Shown one piece after another: positions 34,601 through 46,890 of a DNA stretch of 64,000 nt. Source of the stretch: Citrus sinensis (taxonomy: Eukaryota > Streptophyta > Magnoliopsida > Sapindales > Rutaceae). How positions within the stretch are numbered: position 1 is the stretch's first letter; every line of letters begins with the position of its first letter. The translations under genes were made by a program, and so were the position numbers. The notes under the pieces are model-generated. The model saw nothing but the letters and a program-made list of their open reading frames with translations. It had not been told where the DNA came from and did not search any database. The stretch covers positions 6,043,501-6,107,500 of the forward strand of contig NC_068558.1 in the NCBI RefSeq assembly GCF_022201045.2. Reading direction: 5' to 3'.

Positions 34601-35023
34601 TTCCAAAATAAATTAAAAAACGCGTCTTCAATACCATTACGATAGTGTACAAAAAAAAAAGAGAGAAAGAAATTTTGCGCTGAAACTTGAAGAATTAAAT
34701 AAAGGGTATTCCGAAATTAATCCAAATAAAGGAAATTGATCTAACGAAGCAATAATTAACACCGACTTAAGGGAAAGAGAGGAACCTTCAGCGGCCACAG
34801 CAAAAACAGAGAATTGTCTTCTGCTTCTGGGAGAGAGCTTGGAAGTAGAACGGGGGCTGAAGACACGCACGCTTCCCAAGAAATGGGAAGCTCGAGAAGG
34901 GAGGAGACCCAGAGAGCGAGGGACAGTCACAGGCACAGGCACAGGCCTCCTTTGAGAGCCATTCATATTGAAGTTGCATACTGCCGATGAACATGAAGCC
35001 GTTATCATTCTCTCTGCTGCCAT
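31606..35023 (-). CDS. SCO1: chloroplast translation elongation factor G
   Basis: A GTPase that translocates tRNA and mRNA on the plastid ribosome. Four exons with GT-AG introns: 35023-34786, 34201-32787, 32435-31923 and 31773-31606, giving 777 residues. The first ~80 residues are Ser/Arg/Pro-rich without acidic residues in the core, as in a chloroplast transit peptide. The bacterial-type EF-G follows with all G motifs: [27 protein letters not shown] and GSAF. Domain IV ([16 protein letters not shown]) and domain V ([16 protein letters not shown]) are complete. Most similar in layout to Arabidopsis SCO1 (cpEF-G). No defects seen. Confidence 0.95.
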
Positions 35024-35711
35024 GTTTAGTTTTTCACTTTAACACCAGTGGACTCAACTGTGAACTGTTAAGTGACGGAGTCTCACTGGCCACTCGCCAG
35101 GGAAAAAAGATAAAGTAAGCGGTTGTAATTCAGTTCTGGTTTTGGTTATGTTCTCTTCTCTTCTCTTCTATTCTCTTCTCCCCTTAAGGCTAACGCTTGA
35201 GCGAGGCCTATCTTTTGTTGTTTTCTTCAAGTGGCCTGTGCGCTTGGAAAATTAAGAGCCATTTATATGAAACATTTATTTTTTTATTTTCATATTTTCG
35301 ATAATTAATTTCTGATTTATTTTCTGGTATTGAAAAGATTATTATTGTTTTTAATTTAATTTTTAAAACATAGTGAAAAGTAAAGGTATATCCTTTAAAA
35401 ATTAATATTCAATTAACAAAAAAAAAAATTTCTAATCGTTTTGCATCTTTCTAATAATAATACATTTTCTTTTCTCGTACTTCATCATAATAATCTTCAG
35501 CAAATTACATATTTGTACAAGTACGCAGCCTCCTCAAGTATAAGGTTCGAAATTTTGAATTGAAAATTGTTTTTAAGGAATGAATTGAAGATAATGATAA
35601 TGAGGGTTTATGGCATTATAATGGGGTCTGATTATGTTGTAATTGTGGTACTGTATCACAGTTGTAACTAGTTATTGAATCCATTTAGATGAGGGTACAA
35701 CAATAAATTTT

Positions 35712-35915
35712 AGAGTAATGATACAGCCACAAACTCTTGTACAAACTTATTTTGTATAAACTGATGTGGCATGATAAGATTGGTTGAATTAAATATCACT
35801 TAACCCACATGATTTATTTTTATTAATTTATATTTTCATTCAACCAATGAATTAATGCCAAGTTAGTTTGTACAAAATAAATTTGTACAAGAGTTTGTGG
35901 CTGTATCATTTCTCT
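35712..35915. mobile_element. MITE with ~34-bp terminal inverted repeats
   Basis: 204 bp starting AGAGTAATGATACAGCCACA and ending with its inverse; the arms pair over about 34 bases with one mismatch. The direct repeat AAATTTT flanks both ends (35705-35711, 35916-35922). The first nine bases match the ends of the candidate at 25853-26043. Confidence 0.8.
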
Positions 35916-35922
35916 AAATTTT

Positions 35923-36845
35923 AATAGCTCTAATAACTAGATGTAACTGTAACACGATATATAATTGCAACATAACCAAGTCCTTAATAATGTGAAAGAC
36001 AGCCAAAATGCAAAGAGGAAAATGGGATATAAGGGCTGAAAAGCTGCCACATAACTAGAATTCATGTCCTCATATTTTACTTGAGAGAGGTGGGACAGTG
36101 GCATGTACAGGAGATGAAACTGAATAGACATATCGCTGCTTGTGAGCCTATCCATCATGAAGCTAGGATTTCATGCACGTGTGGATAAATGCACACGATT
36201 CACGAACTGAAATTTCTGGTGATGAGGCACGCCGGTCTCGGACATCACTTGAAAAATCCGAATTCAAATTGAAATTTAAATTTTATTAAAAAAATATTAT
36301 GAGATATATATTATTTTAAGTAATTATGTTTATTTGATCCATCTAATATATATATTTAAAATTTTAAACATTTAAAATTTATATTTTCATATCCAGTTTT
36401 ATTAAAATAAATTTAGAAATTATGAAACTATAAGATAAATAAAAAAAAATACATATAATTTTATATCATAAAATATAAAATCCAAATTTCAAAAGTCTGG
36501 ACTTAAAAACCCGGTCCAGTACCAGGCTTTTTAAGCTCGCCCAAGCGTCTAAAGGAAGACACGCAGGCTAGGTTTTGCTATCTCTACCTAAAACTGCTAA
36601 AAAATAGAATGTATCATCCACTGCAGATACAGTTCTGAAATCAATGGTTCGGTTCCTAAAAAACGAAGGCCTGCGAAATCCATTGATATAACAATATTTA
36701 GACTTCGGGCTTCCTATACCTTTACAAAATAAAGCGTTATTTTGGGTCTACGCCGATGAAATGCTTTCTACACCCCTTTACATCCTTATATTGCCCACTT
36801 TTGTAGTCATAGTTTTACTATTACCATAAATAATAAATTATACAA
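35923..36845. other. intergenic spacer
   Basis: No gene recognised. The stretch 35030-35704, upstream of EF-G, is likewise without further features apart from a CT-rich tract near 35150-35182 in the presumed promoter. Confidence 0.5.
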
Positions 36846-37458
36846 GTGTGGAGCTATTTGAACCCATTAAATTTTTTACTATACCTTTTTTTGAATTAAA
36901 ATTTTTATTATGAGAATATAATTTGATCAACTACTTATATGACTTTATTCTCTTTCTCTCCGTCTTCTTCCTTTTATCAAAATTTATCATGATATATGAG
37001 GTAAATATTGTATTTAACAAACAAAATTATTCAAAAATTTAGCAAATTTAGTCTTATTGTAATCCAAACAAAATGAAAGAATCAATACCCATCATGCAAA
37101 ATTTAAAAATAAAAGTTCTTGTACCATTTGGATCTATTACAATTTTTTTTAAATTAAATCTCGTAAGCACAAACTCTAAGTGATAATAATGGGTAAAGAA
37201 TGATAATGCTATAGCAAAAACTAAGAGAAAGATAAAGTTGATTTAGTAAAAAATAATTAAAAAAAGAAAAATTAAAAGAGGAAAACTATTTTAGGTTTTA
37301 ACCATTATAAAAGCAGAGAGAGAAAGTAGTTAACCAAGGGTAATTTTATATTTTTTTAGAATTAATCAACTAAATTAAGAAGTTATAATTTGATAATTAT
37401 TTTAATTTTTAAAAAATGGGTGTTGAAAGAAGGTTAATGGGTTCAAATAGTCCCGCCC
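36846..37458. mobile_element. Mutator-like MITE, family M copy 1
   Basis: 613 bp. Ends GTGTGGAGCTATTTGAACCC and, inverted, GGGCGGGACTATTTGAACCC. Flanking 9-bp repeats ATTATACAA (36837-36845) and ATTATATAA (37459-37467) differ at one base, as expected for Mutator-type insertion. Non-coding. Copy 2 at 43518-45120 lies in the opposite orientation. Confidence 0.8.
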
Positions 37459-37467
37459 ATTATATAA

Positions 37468-38756
37468 AAAGAGAAAATGTGAATTTAATTTAATTAAATA
37501 TCTTTACAAATCATGGACCCTAAATATTTTTTTTCCTAACATATGATATAATAATTTTTTAATAAAATCAAAATAAATTTTAAACGATGAAGAAATAAAT
37601 TATCTAATAACAATATTTTTATTATGAAAAAATATGTGTACAAAATTTGTTCTAAATGACAGTTAAATTTAATTAAAATCTATTGTAATTTTGCAAAAAA
37701 GAAGCATACTTTAGTGATTAAAAAAAAAATCAGAAGCACTAGCTTATAGATGGCCATGAAATTATTGGAGCCTTGGCCCTCAAAGTGGGGGCCTAAAAAA
37801 AATCAGAAGCACTTCGAAGTATAACTACGACATGTGCCCAAAAGAGAGCGCACTTTATAATGGTCAGGCCACAAGCCTCTTACTAAAAAAGAGTAGCAGG
37901 CCAACTCCAACCCATATAGCACGTCATAATGCCAGAAACACACTAATAATAATGGAATGCAAACAGCTTTCCGGCTTTCCCTTTTGCAGAATTGAAATTA
38001 TACAAGCCTAATAAGGGCCCAGCGTCCCAGAACTAGATGAATTAGATAGGAAGGCATGTGACTATCTTACCGCAAGAGTTGCAGAATACCTCTTTTTCTG
38101 GCTTCCATTGTGATAAGTAGGGTCCTGGGATATATGAATTATAAGAGTTACACTTTCCAAAATGGGAACGGAATTGCACGTGGGTTCTTCGCATTGATGT
38201 GATCAAGCTGATTATGTAATGGATTTCTTAGTAAATATTTGGTGCATTAATCTCAATTCAAGTGGCTGAAATCAAATGCAGCCCATGTCTAATACTAAAT
38301 AATGAGACGAAATTGAGCTCCCATTGTGACATATATATAGCAGAATGTCACAAACCGGCCTATTCAATTGTTCCAGCATTTGATACTGAATTTTGCACCA
38401 AGGAAAGGCTTCGCAGAGATCATTTGCTACCCTCGACATCTTGTCACGGCTAAATTTCTTCCATTTAGTTTAATAACCATCAAGTTTACTCAATATTTTC
38501 ACATTATAGACCGTCATGAACAAACTGTCGATGAAACAAAACATAGCACTTCATTTGCATCTTTAGTTTACTAGTAGACAATACAGAATCACATATATGC
38601 ATTAATACATCCAAGCCCCCACATGCATCCATTTCAATAATTAATGAGCAGGCGCAAACAAAAGAGGGATTAGTTACCAATTGCAAGCTAAAGGCAGTAC
38701 TAAAATGGCATAATACATCTCCAGAACGAGCAATGGCTAAATGCCTAGCTAAAATC
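37468..38756. other. intergenic spacer and PMEI downstream region
   Basis: AT-rich spacer passing into the 3' flank of the first PMEI gene. Short repeated phrases (AAAAATCAGAAGCACT near 37725 and 37800) are the only structure noted. Confidence 0.5.
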
Positions 38757-39368
38757 TCACTTAGGTGAGGTAATTGAGGCATAACTGTTAACCAGAGCTA
38801 AACCATTGCTAGTCAAATGTGCAACGTTTGAAATCTGTCTCCGTACAGTAGCCTTAACATTCCCATTCATGGATTTCCTAGAAAAGCCATCCATGCAAGT
38901 ATCCTCATTCGTTAATGCAGCACTCACCCATGTTTGTACATTATTCATTTGGAGGGCAAAATTACTGCGCTCATTACGTCCCATTTCACTGATTGAATTT
39001 TGGAGCTCATCAACTGCGTCCCTCAACTGATCAACGCAATCGTACAAGGCTGCAGCTTCTCTAGGATTTAAGCCCTGGCTTTTGGACAGTTTGTTCATTG
39101 TTGTTGAAGTAACAAGCGCAGTTTTAAGCGCCACGGAGAGGGCTGTGCTGGCTAATAATTTGGGGCTCGCCTGGATTTTGGTTGCATATCCGGAAAGAGT
39201 GGTGATGCACAAGTCAGGGTAAGTTGTGACACGGCATGAGGTTTTGATGAACTGGGTGTTTGTTTCACTCTGAACCGGCCTAGCCGCTGAGCAGTAAGTG
39301 TTCATGTAAGTAGCAAATTGAATGAAGATGAGAAGAGTTAGTGCGTGGGAAAAGGGTGAGCCTTTCAT
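38757..39368 (-). CDS. pectin methylesterase inhibitor, array member 1
   Basis: Single-exon gene for a 203-residue secreted protein of the invertase/pectin methylesterase inhibitor family. Such proteins form 1:1 complexes with pectin methylesterase in the cell wall and so control pectin stiffness. A signal peptide (about residues 1-28) precedes the four-helix domain. The conserved cysteines Cys45, Cys54, Cys111 and Cys157 are present, as are the QTWVSAALTNEDTC motif and the C-terminal LTSNGLALVNSYA motif. I chose the Met at 39368 because it directly precedes the signal peptide; an upstream in-frame Met at 39416 would place 16 polar residues before it. The TATA box lies 73 bases upstream. Inhibition of invertase cannot be excluded from sequence alone. 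Confidence 0.9.
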   Translation of the reverse strand: MKGSPFSHALTLLIFIQFATYMNTYCSAARPVQSETNTQFIKTSCRVTTYPDLCITTLSGYATKIQASPKLLASTALSVALKTALVTSTTMNKLSKSQGLNPREAAALYDCVDQLRDAVDELQNSISEMGRNERSNFALQMNNVQTWVSAALTNEDTCMDGFSRKSMNGNVKATVRRQISNVAHLTSNGLALVNSYASITSPK

Positions 39369-39440
39369 GTTTGCTCTGTGTGTGTGTTTTGTAGCTGGAG
39401 AGTGTGATAAATACACTAAGTGCAGGGAGAGATCTTCGAA

Positions 39441-39447
39441 TTATATA
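39441..39447 (-). promoter_or_regulatory. TATA box of PMEI member 1
   Basis: TATATAA on the minus strand, 73 bases before the start codon. The two other intact array members have equivalent boxes. Confidence 0.55.
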
Positions 39448-40717
39448 GAAAAAGCTCGTGGTACCGTGGTTGTCACAAAATAATATAATCTTTTGAAAGA
39501 AAGGGTAATGAACTTTTTTTTTTATCTTTCTTTAAATAAGGAAACAGTTTAACCTAAAAGTTTAAACTGATAAATAAAAATTTAATAATAGTATTTAATA
39601 AAAAATTTAATAGTCTTTTTATATGAAATGTGGATTAAGACACAAACTCGTAAATGGACTGAAAGATAAGAGTCCAAAAGAAATAATTAAAAGAGTTTGC
39701 ATGCAAGAGTAATCAAATTTAAAAGTCAGACTCCTGATATCATGTAAAAAAATCCACTTAAAAGTTTAAATTCATAAGGGAAGACAAGTATAAAGACTCT
39801 ACTCTCTAACAAAGTTCAGCCTTGGAAACTTTATTGGAATGGCTACCTTTGCATTTCATAGACACCTAAATTATTGGAGCCAAAGAGCCACTCCATGTCC
39901 GGGAAGTGGTTTTTATGGAGTATAAAGTTAAAGAAAAGCCTATAGCCAAAGCACATATCATCAAAGTGGGATACCGGATTGGATCAAAGGGCATCTTAAG
40001 AAAAGAACCTATAGTGAACTGTCTAATAATTTCTGCGGACTTATTACTTCAAATGAAGGGAGGTAGGGCTGCAGTTTGCTCAACAAAGACTGCTATTAAC
40101 GTAGGCCTCGAGTTTTCCACGACTAGCACTCTTTGGCTTCCATTGTGATTGTGATATGCGGGGTCTCAGGAACGTGTTTTGAGTTCATTTCTGTGAATAA
40201 ATAATTCCGAATACTTCTTAGTTATGCTGATTTTGAAACTAATAGCTATTAAATAAAAATGAAATATTTGGGGCGTCAAATGCATGATTAATGTCACACT
40301 ACCAAGCACTTTAGAATGTAATACTTAAAAATAAAAATAAAAATAAAAAGGCCGAAGGGCAACATTTACCAGCGGGCCAATTGTCAGTGACATAGATCTT
40401 CTGTATATAGTGTTGTGGTCGACCCCACCCCCCAGAAAAAAAAAACATAAAAACTGAAAATGCACACACACTACATCCCCACAAACTTAAGGGCAAATAA
40501 TTAAGAACAACCCAAACTAGATACAAATCCATTTCATGGTTGATGCAAATATTGCAAATCCAACTCAAAATCAATTTCCTTAAGGAAAGAATTATCAGCC
40601 CAGAAGCAAAATGATTCAGACAAAAGAATTTGCAGACAAGAGCTAACTACATAACGACTGCATGCATATCTATTGAATTGCTAGCTACGAAACTAATTAA
40701 GCTGAAGTCTCACTTAA
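39448..40717. other. spacer between PMEI member 1 and the PMEI pseudogene
   Basis: No gene recognised. ORFs here are short and without family resemblance. Confidence 0.5.
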
Positions 40718-41326
40718 TTAAGGCGACATGGTATGGTTGGTAGTGGCAGCATATCTGTTGATAACAGCCAAGGCATTACTTGTAACATGTTCAAACTTCG
40801 CAATACAGGTCCTCACAGTTAGCTTAATATTCCCATTAAAACCATTTGAACAGGTAGCTCGTTCGTCAAGGCAGCACTCACTCACATGTTTGCACATCAC
40901 TCATTCTGAGCTCAAAACTTTTCCGTCCAGCAGAATCCATTTTCAGCTCATCCACCCAGTCGCTCAACTGTCCGACGCCAATCACGCATGGCTGCTGCGA
41001 CTCTGGGACTCAATCCACGGCTCTTGGACAGTTTTTTCATCAGGGCTATAGTAGACTGAGTGGTTTTAGTGAAACAGACGGGCTGTGATGGCTAAAAGCC
41101 TGCGGCTAGATTGGATTTTGGTTGCGTAAATTATAAGCGAGCTGAAGCGCAAGTCGGGGTATGTAATTGCACCACATGCAATTTTGATGAATTGAGCGTC
41201 TGTTTATTTGGGCATTGGCTTACCAGCTGAGCAATACGAGTTGACGTAAGCTGCAACTTGAACAAGTATGATCAAAGTTGCTAGCCCATTGAAAATGTAT
41301 GAATTTGTTATGGTTGGCAGTGACAT
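40718..41326 (-). pseudogene. PMEI pseudogene, array member 2
   Basis: Nearly full-length relative of the neighbouring PMEI genes. It starts MSLPTITNSYIFNGLATL with a usable signal peptide and ends NALAVINRYA. It has a TAA after KPMPK (about 41201-41203), followed by several stops and frameshifts through the middle, and the QTWVSAAL region is scrambled. The C-terminal 60 codons are open. Not functional. Confidence 0.88.
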
Positions 41327-41582
41327 CTCTCTCCCTTGCTTTAACTTAATTAAGCTCTCTCTTTGTTTTTTTTTTTTTTTAATAATGACGTGACAAACTG
41401 ATTATGGTCTCAATTTATGGAAATTTAGATAAAGTTTGGGTTCATCAACAAAAGCAGTACATTTAAAATATCTTCACACAATCATTCAATTTATTAGTGT
41501 ATTATATTTACATTACACATGTTGTTTTCAAATAGTAACGCTTTTAATTTACTGTTGAAAATGTCATGTGACAGGTTTCATC

Positions 41583-42481
41583 TAGAGGTGGCCAATGGGC
41601 CAGACGGTACGAGACACGGTATGGGTACGGCACATGTTCGTATAGTACAGTACGGTACGAGTATGTTTCGGTAGAGTACGCGGCACGGCACGGCACGCAC
41701 ATGGACTGGGCCGAGCTTAAATTTTAGGCACGTGGACCTTAAAAGTACGACACGATTAGAGATGGACTAAAGCACGGTACGAAAAAAAGTACGCAATAAG
41801 TACGTTTTATTTTTTAATGAAAATAAATTTAAAATTTTATGATTTTATAAATAACTTGAAATTAAATCTTTTAGTATATTTTATTAGCTCAATTTTTTTA
41901 AATTTATTTAATTCTTAGTTTCAAAAAAAATAAAATTGATTTATGTTTATAATTTATTAAATAAATAATTGATATCATGATTTTATAAATGTGTATTAAT
42001 ATTAATATAAACTATGATATATGACTCTACGTAATTCTAAGTTAACAATTAAGTTAACCCTTAAAAAAATTTATTATTGTTGTTGTTAAATACTAAAAAA
42101 AATTATAATATAGAGTAAAATTTAGTAATTAATATTATACTCTCTTATTACTATTAATTTATTATTATTAAAAATAAACTTGAGTTTTGAATTCTTTATT
42201 CTATTAAATTTGAATAAGGGTACATAGATAAAAATATATATATATAAACTTGAAAAAAATAAAACAATTTGACATACGTTTTTAAAAAAAAAAAATTAGT
42301 ATGTTATTTTTATTAGGCACGGCCCACGGCACAGCACCTGTGGTAGGCCACGCCTAAATAAAAAAAATAAACATGACACGATACAGTATGAAGCGCATAA
42401 TGAATACAGTACGACACAAATATGAGTAGGGTTTCTTTGATGGGCGTGGGCCGGCGTGGCATGAGCCGTTGGCCACCTCTG
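41583..42481. mobile_element. non-autonomous hAT-like element, family B copy 1
   Basis: 899 bp with ends TAGAGGTGGCCAATGGGCC and, inverted, CAGAGGTGGCCAACGGCTC. It is flanked by perfect 8-bp repeats GTTTCATC (41575-41582, 42482-42489). The subterminal regions are rich in GGCACGG/GTACGG motifs. No coding capacity. Copy 2 is at 52651. Confidence 0.87.
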
Positions 42482-42489
42482 GTTTCATC

Positions 42490-43517
42490 CACATCCTTTT
42501 GGAAGATACCATCGATCCATTTGTAGAGGTTACGAAAGAAAGTGATACTTTATGCTCCTGCAGTTTTGAGTGTAGGATATGTATAAAAGTAATTGCTGTT
42601 TTCAATAAATTAATTTACTCCTGAGGATTAAAAATGTATGAACTAATGGTTAGAAAAATACAACCCGATCCTGCCACGTGCCAAAGCTTGATTGCTTGTG
42701 ATGATGGCGGGTTGGACAATAAATACATAAAGATAGATATACAAATATGTTCCGATTATGAAGGCGGGTTAACATTCTCCACCTGGATGGAATACAGAAA
42801 TAATCATCATCTCTTCCAAGTTCCAAGAAAAAGACGTAACAAGCGTCAACAAAGAGACGTGGCAAGCGTCAACAAGTCGCTCTGATTAAATAAATGCTAT
42901 TACGACCACCTCAATTGCAATGCAGTTGGTTGGTCATTGTCCGTCAATCGAGCGATAAAACTGAGATTTACATGATTTGATCTGTAGTATAAGTGTCTAA
43001 CTGAGGCTCATTCATTGAATAGTGACACAGAGCAATAAATTCTCGTACAGATATATATTTACATAAATTGATATAGATTAAATTTACTAATTCAATAAAA
43101 ATAAATAATGTAAGTTAGAAATTATTTAATCTAACTAATTGAATTATATTAGAGTTGTATAAAAATTTTTGTAATTTTATCTTTATTTTTCATTGGAATT
43201 GTTAATTTATTGGGTTGACCAAACAAAACTTATTTAGAAAATCAAATACTCTCATAGATCTCCTATTATTATTTGAGAATTATCATCCCCTCCCTTCAAA
43301 AATTTTCTGATGGAAATGAGGAAGAGACAGAGACATATACAAAATATTAAGAATGAGAACGAGAGTGTTGATCCCCTCCCTTCCCCTCCCCATTGTCATC
43401 CCTATGTCCAATATATCTCCATCAATATATATTATGATTAGTTCTTATGTGAAGAAGGAAAAAGATTGCAATTATATGTAAAAAGTTGGCTGGAGTCTTT
43501 AATGTGAATAATTCTTA
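42490..43517. other. intergenic spacer
   Basis: No gene recognised; one 83-codon ORF (42634-42885) resembles nothing known. A short direct repeat, AAGCGTCAACAA, occurs at about 42841 and 42864. Confidence 0.5.
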
Positions 43518-45120
43518 GGGTAGAACAATTTGAACCCATAAAAATTCTTTCAACACCCACTTTTTTTAATTAAAATAATTATAAGTTATATCCTATTGTT
43601 TTAATTCATTAATTCTCATAAATTACAAAATTACCCTTGATCAAATACTTTCTCTCTCTACTATAACAATGTTCAAAACATAAAATAGTTTCACTCTATT
43701 TCAATTTTTTTTTATTCTTTCTTAGTAAATCAACTTATCTTTTTCTTAGTTTTCTCTACAACATGATCAGTTTTTACCTATTATTACTATTTAGAGGCTG
43801 TACTTCTAAGATTTGACCCAAAAAAAAAAAAAATTCTAATAGATTTAAAGTGATGTAGAAATAGGGATGGCAATGGGGAGGGGAGGGGAGATGACCAATC
43901 TCCCCGTACTCATCCCCGATATTTTGCGTATGTCCCCGTCCCCTCTCCATCCCTGTCAAAATTATTTAAGAGAATCTCCATCCCCTCCCCGAATAATAAC
44001 AGGGGATCCCCGAGGGTCCCCGATCCCCGAATAACTAATATATTTTTTTTTGTTTTCGATTTTAAGTTAATCATATTAAAATTCAAATAAAAGTAAAGTT
44101 CGAAATATATTTTACATTAGTATCCATTACAAAAGTCACATACATTAAATTAGTAAGTAACGTAGCATACAATGGATACAAACTATCATGAACAAATTAA
44201 TAGCCTAATACAAAATTGTTACAAATAAAATTAAATTTAGATTCAAAATTAACTTTTCAATGGTGGCGTGGGCATTTTATAAATGTGGACTATTCCCTTT
44301 ACAGCACAATAGTTAAGTCAAAGCAAATCAAGAGCAAATATTATATTAGATTAGATATTAAAATTGTGATTTGCTGTGAGCAATTATAACATCTAAAAAT
44401 AAATAAAAAAATAGATTTAAGTTTAAAATATTTAATGAATATTCAAATTAAAACAAAAGTTTTGGGCTAATAGAATCTGTTCGGTCTTTTTAATGTCCTA
44501 AATAAAAATTTAGGACTTTAATTAATTAATTAGGCCTAAAAGTTTAATAATATAAATATTTTGATATTTTTACCAGTAGTTATAATTTTATAATTCAAAA
44601 TTTATTATTTATTTACTAGTAATTTAAAAAAATAAAAATTAAATTAAAAATTAAAATGGGGAAATGGGTAGGGGATGGGGATTCCACCCCATCCCCGTCC
44701 CCTCCCCGAATAAGAAATTGGGTAAAAAAAATTCCCCGTCCCTTCCCCGAATAAGAAATTGGGTATGAAATTATCTCCATACCCTCCCCAAATGGGGAAA
44801 ATCCCTGAGGGTACCCGTCCCCGTGAGGATTTTTGCTATCCCTATGTAGAAACCTTTATTTTTTATTTTTACATGATGGGTATTGATATTTTCATTTGGT
44901 CTAGATTACAATAGTGCTAATTTGTTAATTTTTGAATAATTTTATCTGTTGAATCTAATATTTACTTCATATATCATGATGAATTTTGATAAGGAAAGGA
45001 GATGGAGGGAGAGAGAATGAGGTCAAATATGTAATTGATCATATTATATTTTTAGAATGAAAATTTTAATTAAAAAAAGAGTGCGGTGAGGAATTTAGTG
45101 GATTCAAATAGTCTCACTCT
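43518..45120. mobile_element. Mutator-like MITE, family M copy 2, split by a hAT element
   Basis: Ends GGGTAGAACAATTTGAACCC and, inverted, GAGTGAGACTATTTGAATCC. Flanking 9-mers TAATTCTTA and TAACTCTAA match at seven positions. Removing the nested hAT element and its 8-bp duplication leaves 612 bp, against 613 bp for copy 1. The interior matches copy 1 read in reverse, for instance the segments around ATATATCATGAT and CATGATGGGTATTGAT. Confidence 0.8.
43862..44844. mobile_element. non-autonomous hAT-like element, family A copy 2 (nested)
   Basis: 983 bp, ends TAGGGATGGCAATGGGG and, inverted, TAGGGATAGCAAAAATCC. Perfect 8-bp target duplication TGTAGAAA at 43854-43861 and 44845-44852. The terminal regions carry many GGGGA/TCCCC runs. 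Inserted into the Mutator-like MITE. Confidence 0.9.
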
Positions 45121-45175
45121 AACTCTAATCTTATTTTAATTTGACATTGAAAGAAAGTTAATAAATTACATTTTA

Positions 45176-45804
45176 TGGGCCAATTTGGTAATATTGTAAC
45201 TTTTAAAATAATTGTTATTAGTTGTGCTGTATAAATAATTAGTTATAAAGAGAATCCATTAAACGTTTGACAAAATTTATTTTTAAAGAGCTGTAAGTTT
45301 TGAAAGAAATTATGTGTTTAGTAAATTTGATTGTTAAATTACTGTAAGAATACAAGTGATTAAAATAGACATGATATTAAGTAAATTTTAATTAGACATT
45401 TATAAGCATGCATATACAATATTTTATTGCGTATATATAATAACTAATAACTAAAATAAATATTATTATTTATTAATTTTAATTTTTTTTATTTTACTAT
45501 GTAATATATAATTGGTAATAATAACAATCTCTTTAAATTTAATAATTTTATTTCCTAATTAAATAATGATAATTTTATATTTTTATAATATATGTGGTAA
45601 TATATATGTAATTGTATTAAATATAAAATTGAATATCAAAATCAGATTTTGAAAAGCTATTCTTTCTTGTTTTTCAAAATTAGTTGTAGGATGGGATGAT
45701 TTTACTAAAAGTAATTTTTTAAAAAAAATTAACAAACATCAAAATTAATTTTTAGCTTTTTAAAATCACTTTTTGAGCCTCTCAAAAATAATCCCAAATA
45801 GGCC
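45176..45804. mobile_element. possible MITE with GGGCC ends
   Basis: Left end GGGCCAATTTGGTAATATT and right end, inverted, GGCCTATTTGGGATTATT are similar. The interior is AT-rich and non-coding. I see no convincing target duplication. Confidence 0.4.
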
Positions 45805-46369
45805 TTTAATACTATTGTTAAATGACACAAAATCAATACGTTTGAAATGCGAAAAATAATCTAAATTAAAATGAATGCTTGAATAGGTTAAGATCACATT
45901 TGGTCAATTTGTTTCAGCTTTCCAATTTGTTATACATGTTATCACATAACCTTACCTTACTTGCATGCAAAATTAAACTCTCGACCTTTTATCCATCAGA
46001 ATAGAAAAATATAAACATGACATAACATCATTAAATTTCTACTACAATAGAGAAATTATAGACTTTCTCTAAGTACAAAACTAAAAGTAAATAAAAGTAT
46101 CAAGAAGAAAATTCCTTCTACCTTATTCTATAATATGTAGATGATACAAATGGGCAATGCAGAAGGAAGAACCCCCATTAGATTAAAAGATCATTCAGTA
46201 ACAAATTTCCTACGAAGTGGCTTAACACTTAACAGCGGCATTTTTTAATTCAATTTTTATTGAATTATAAGCGTTGATTTATTATATCTTTCTCAATAAT
46301 TCATTCTCATATTCCTAAGAAACAAACTCTGTGAGTCAAATATATAAGTTGATTTGCTTTTGGCCAAGG
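45805..46369. other. intergenic spacer
   Basis: AT-rich sequence without recognised features. Confidence 0.5.
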
Positions 46370-46495
46370 CATAGTTGTTGATAAGAGCCAAAGCATTAAT
46401 TACTTGTTAAATGAGCAAATTTGATAATGCGTTTTCGGATATTAGACTTCACCTTTGCATTAATTCAAGATCGTCTCAGCAAATGCATCCAAGCA
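46370..46495 (-). pseudogene. PMEI C-terminal relic, array member 3
   Basis: On the minus strand TCLDAFAE, then KVKSNIRKRIIKFAHLTSN, then NALALINNYALA can be read across two frame breaks and a TAA. This corresponds to the last third of the PMEI genes in this array. The N-terminal two thirds are absent; the sequence to the right is unrelated and leads into the copia element. Confidence 0.75.
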
Positions 46496-46890
46496 TGTGT
46501 TTCTTTTCCTCCAATCCCGGGTATATCCAAGATTGAATATATCACCCATTTGAAATTAACCCGAAATCTTAATCTCACACGATCCCGTTCCCACATAGAT
46601 TTTTATACTGAATCATTAATATCCGCACGGCAATCTAGCAATGTTGCCGTGGCATTGTTGAAGGTGAAACTTCGAGTTTGGGATTTTGAATACACAGGGA
46701 GATATTTCCCCCTTACAAAATTAAATGTGGGGAAACTAAGCCTTCATGGGCCTGAACCCATACCCTCAACATGGTTGAGATACCCGGATTATCACTGGAC
46801 AGCCTACGGACAAGAGAGTCGAATATTGATTAATGCTTAACATGCATTAATAACTGGCTTGAATTCATAAGAAAGAGAGCTAAGAGGAAG

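Noticed and set aside
38806-39030. plus-strand ORF over PMEI member 1 (similar ones over members 2 and 5)
   Set aside because: Antisense shadows of the PMEI reading frames.
45176-45804. MITE with GGGCC ends as a firm call
   Set aside because: Only the outer ~18 bases resemble each other and no target duplication is seen; kept at low confidence only.
46421-46840. 139-codon plus-strand ORF
   Set aside because: Its first part is antisense to the PMEI relic and the rest resembles no family.
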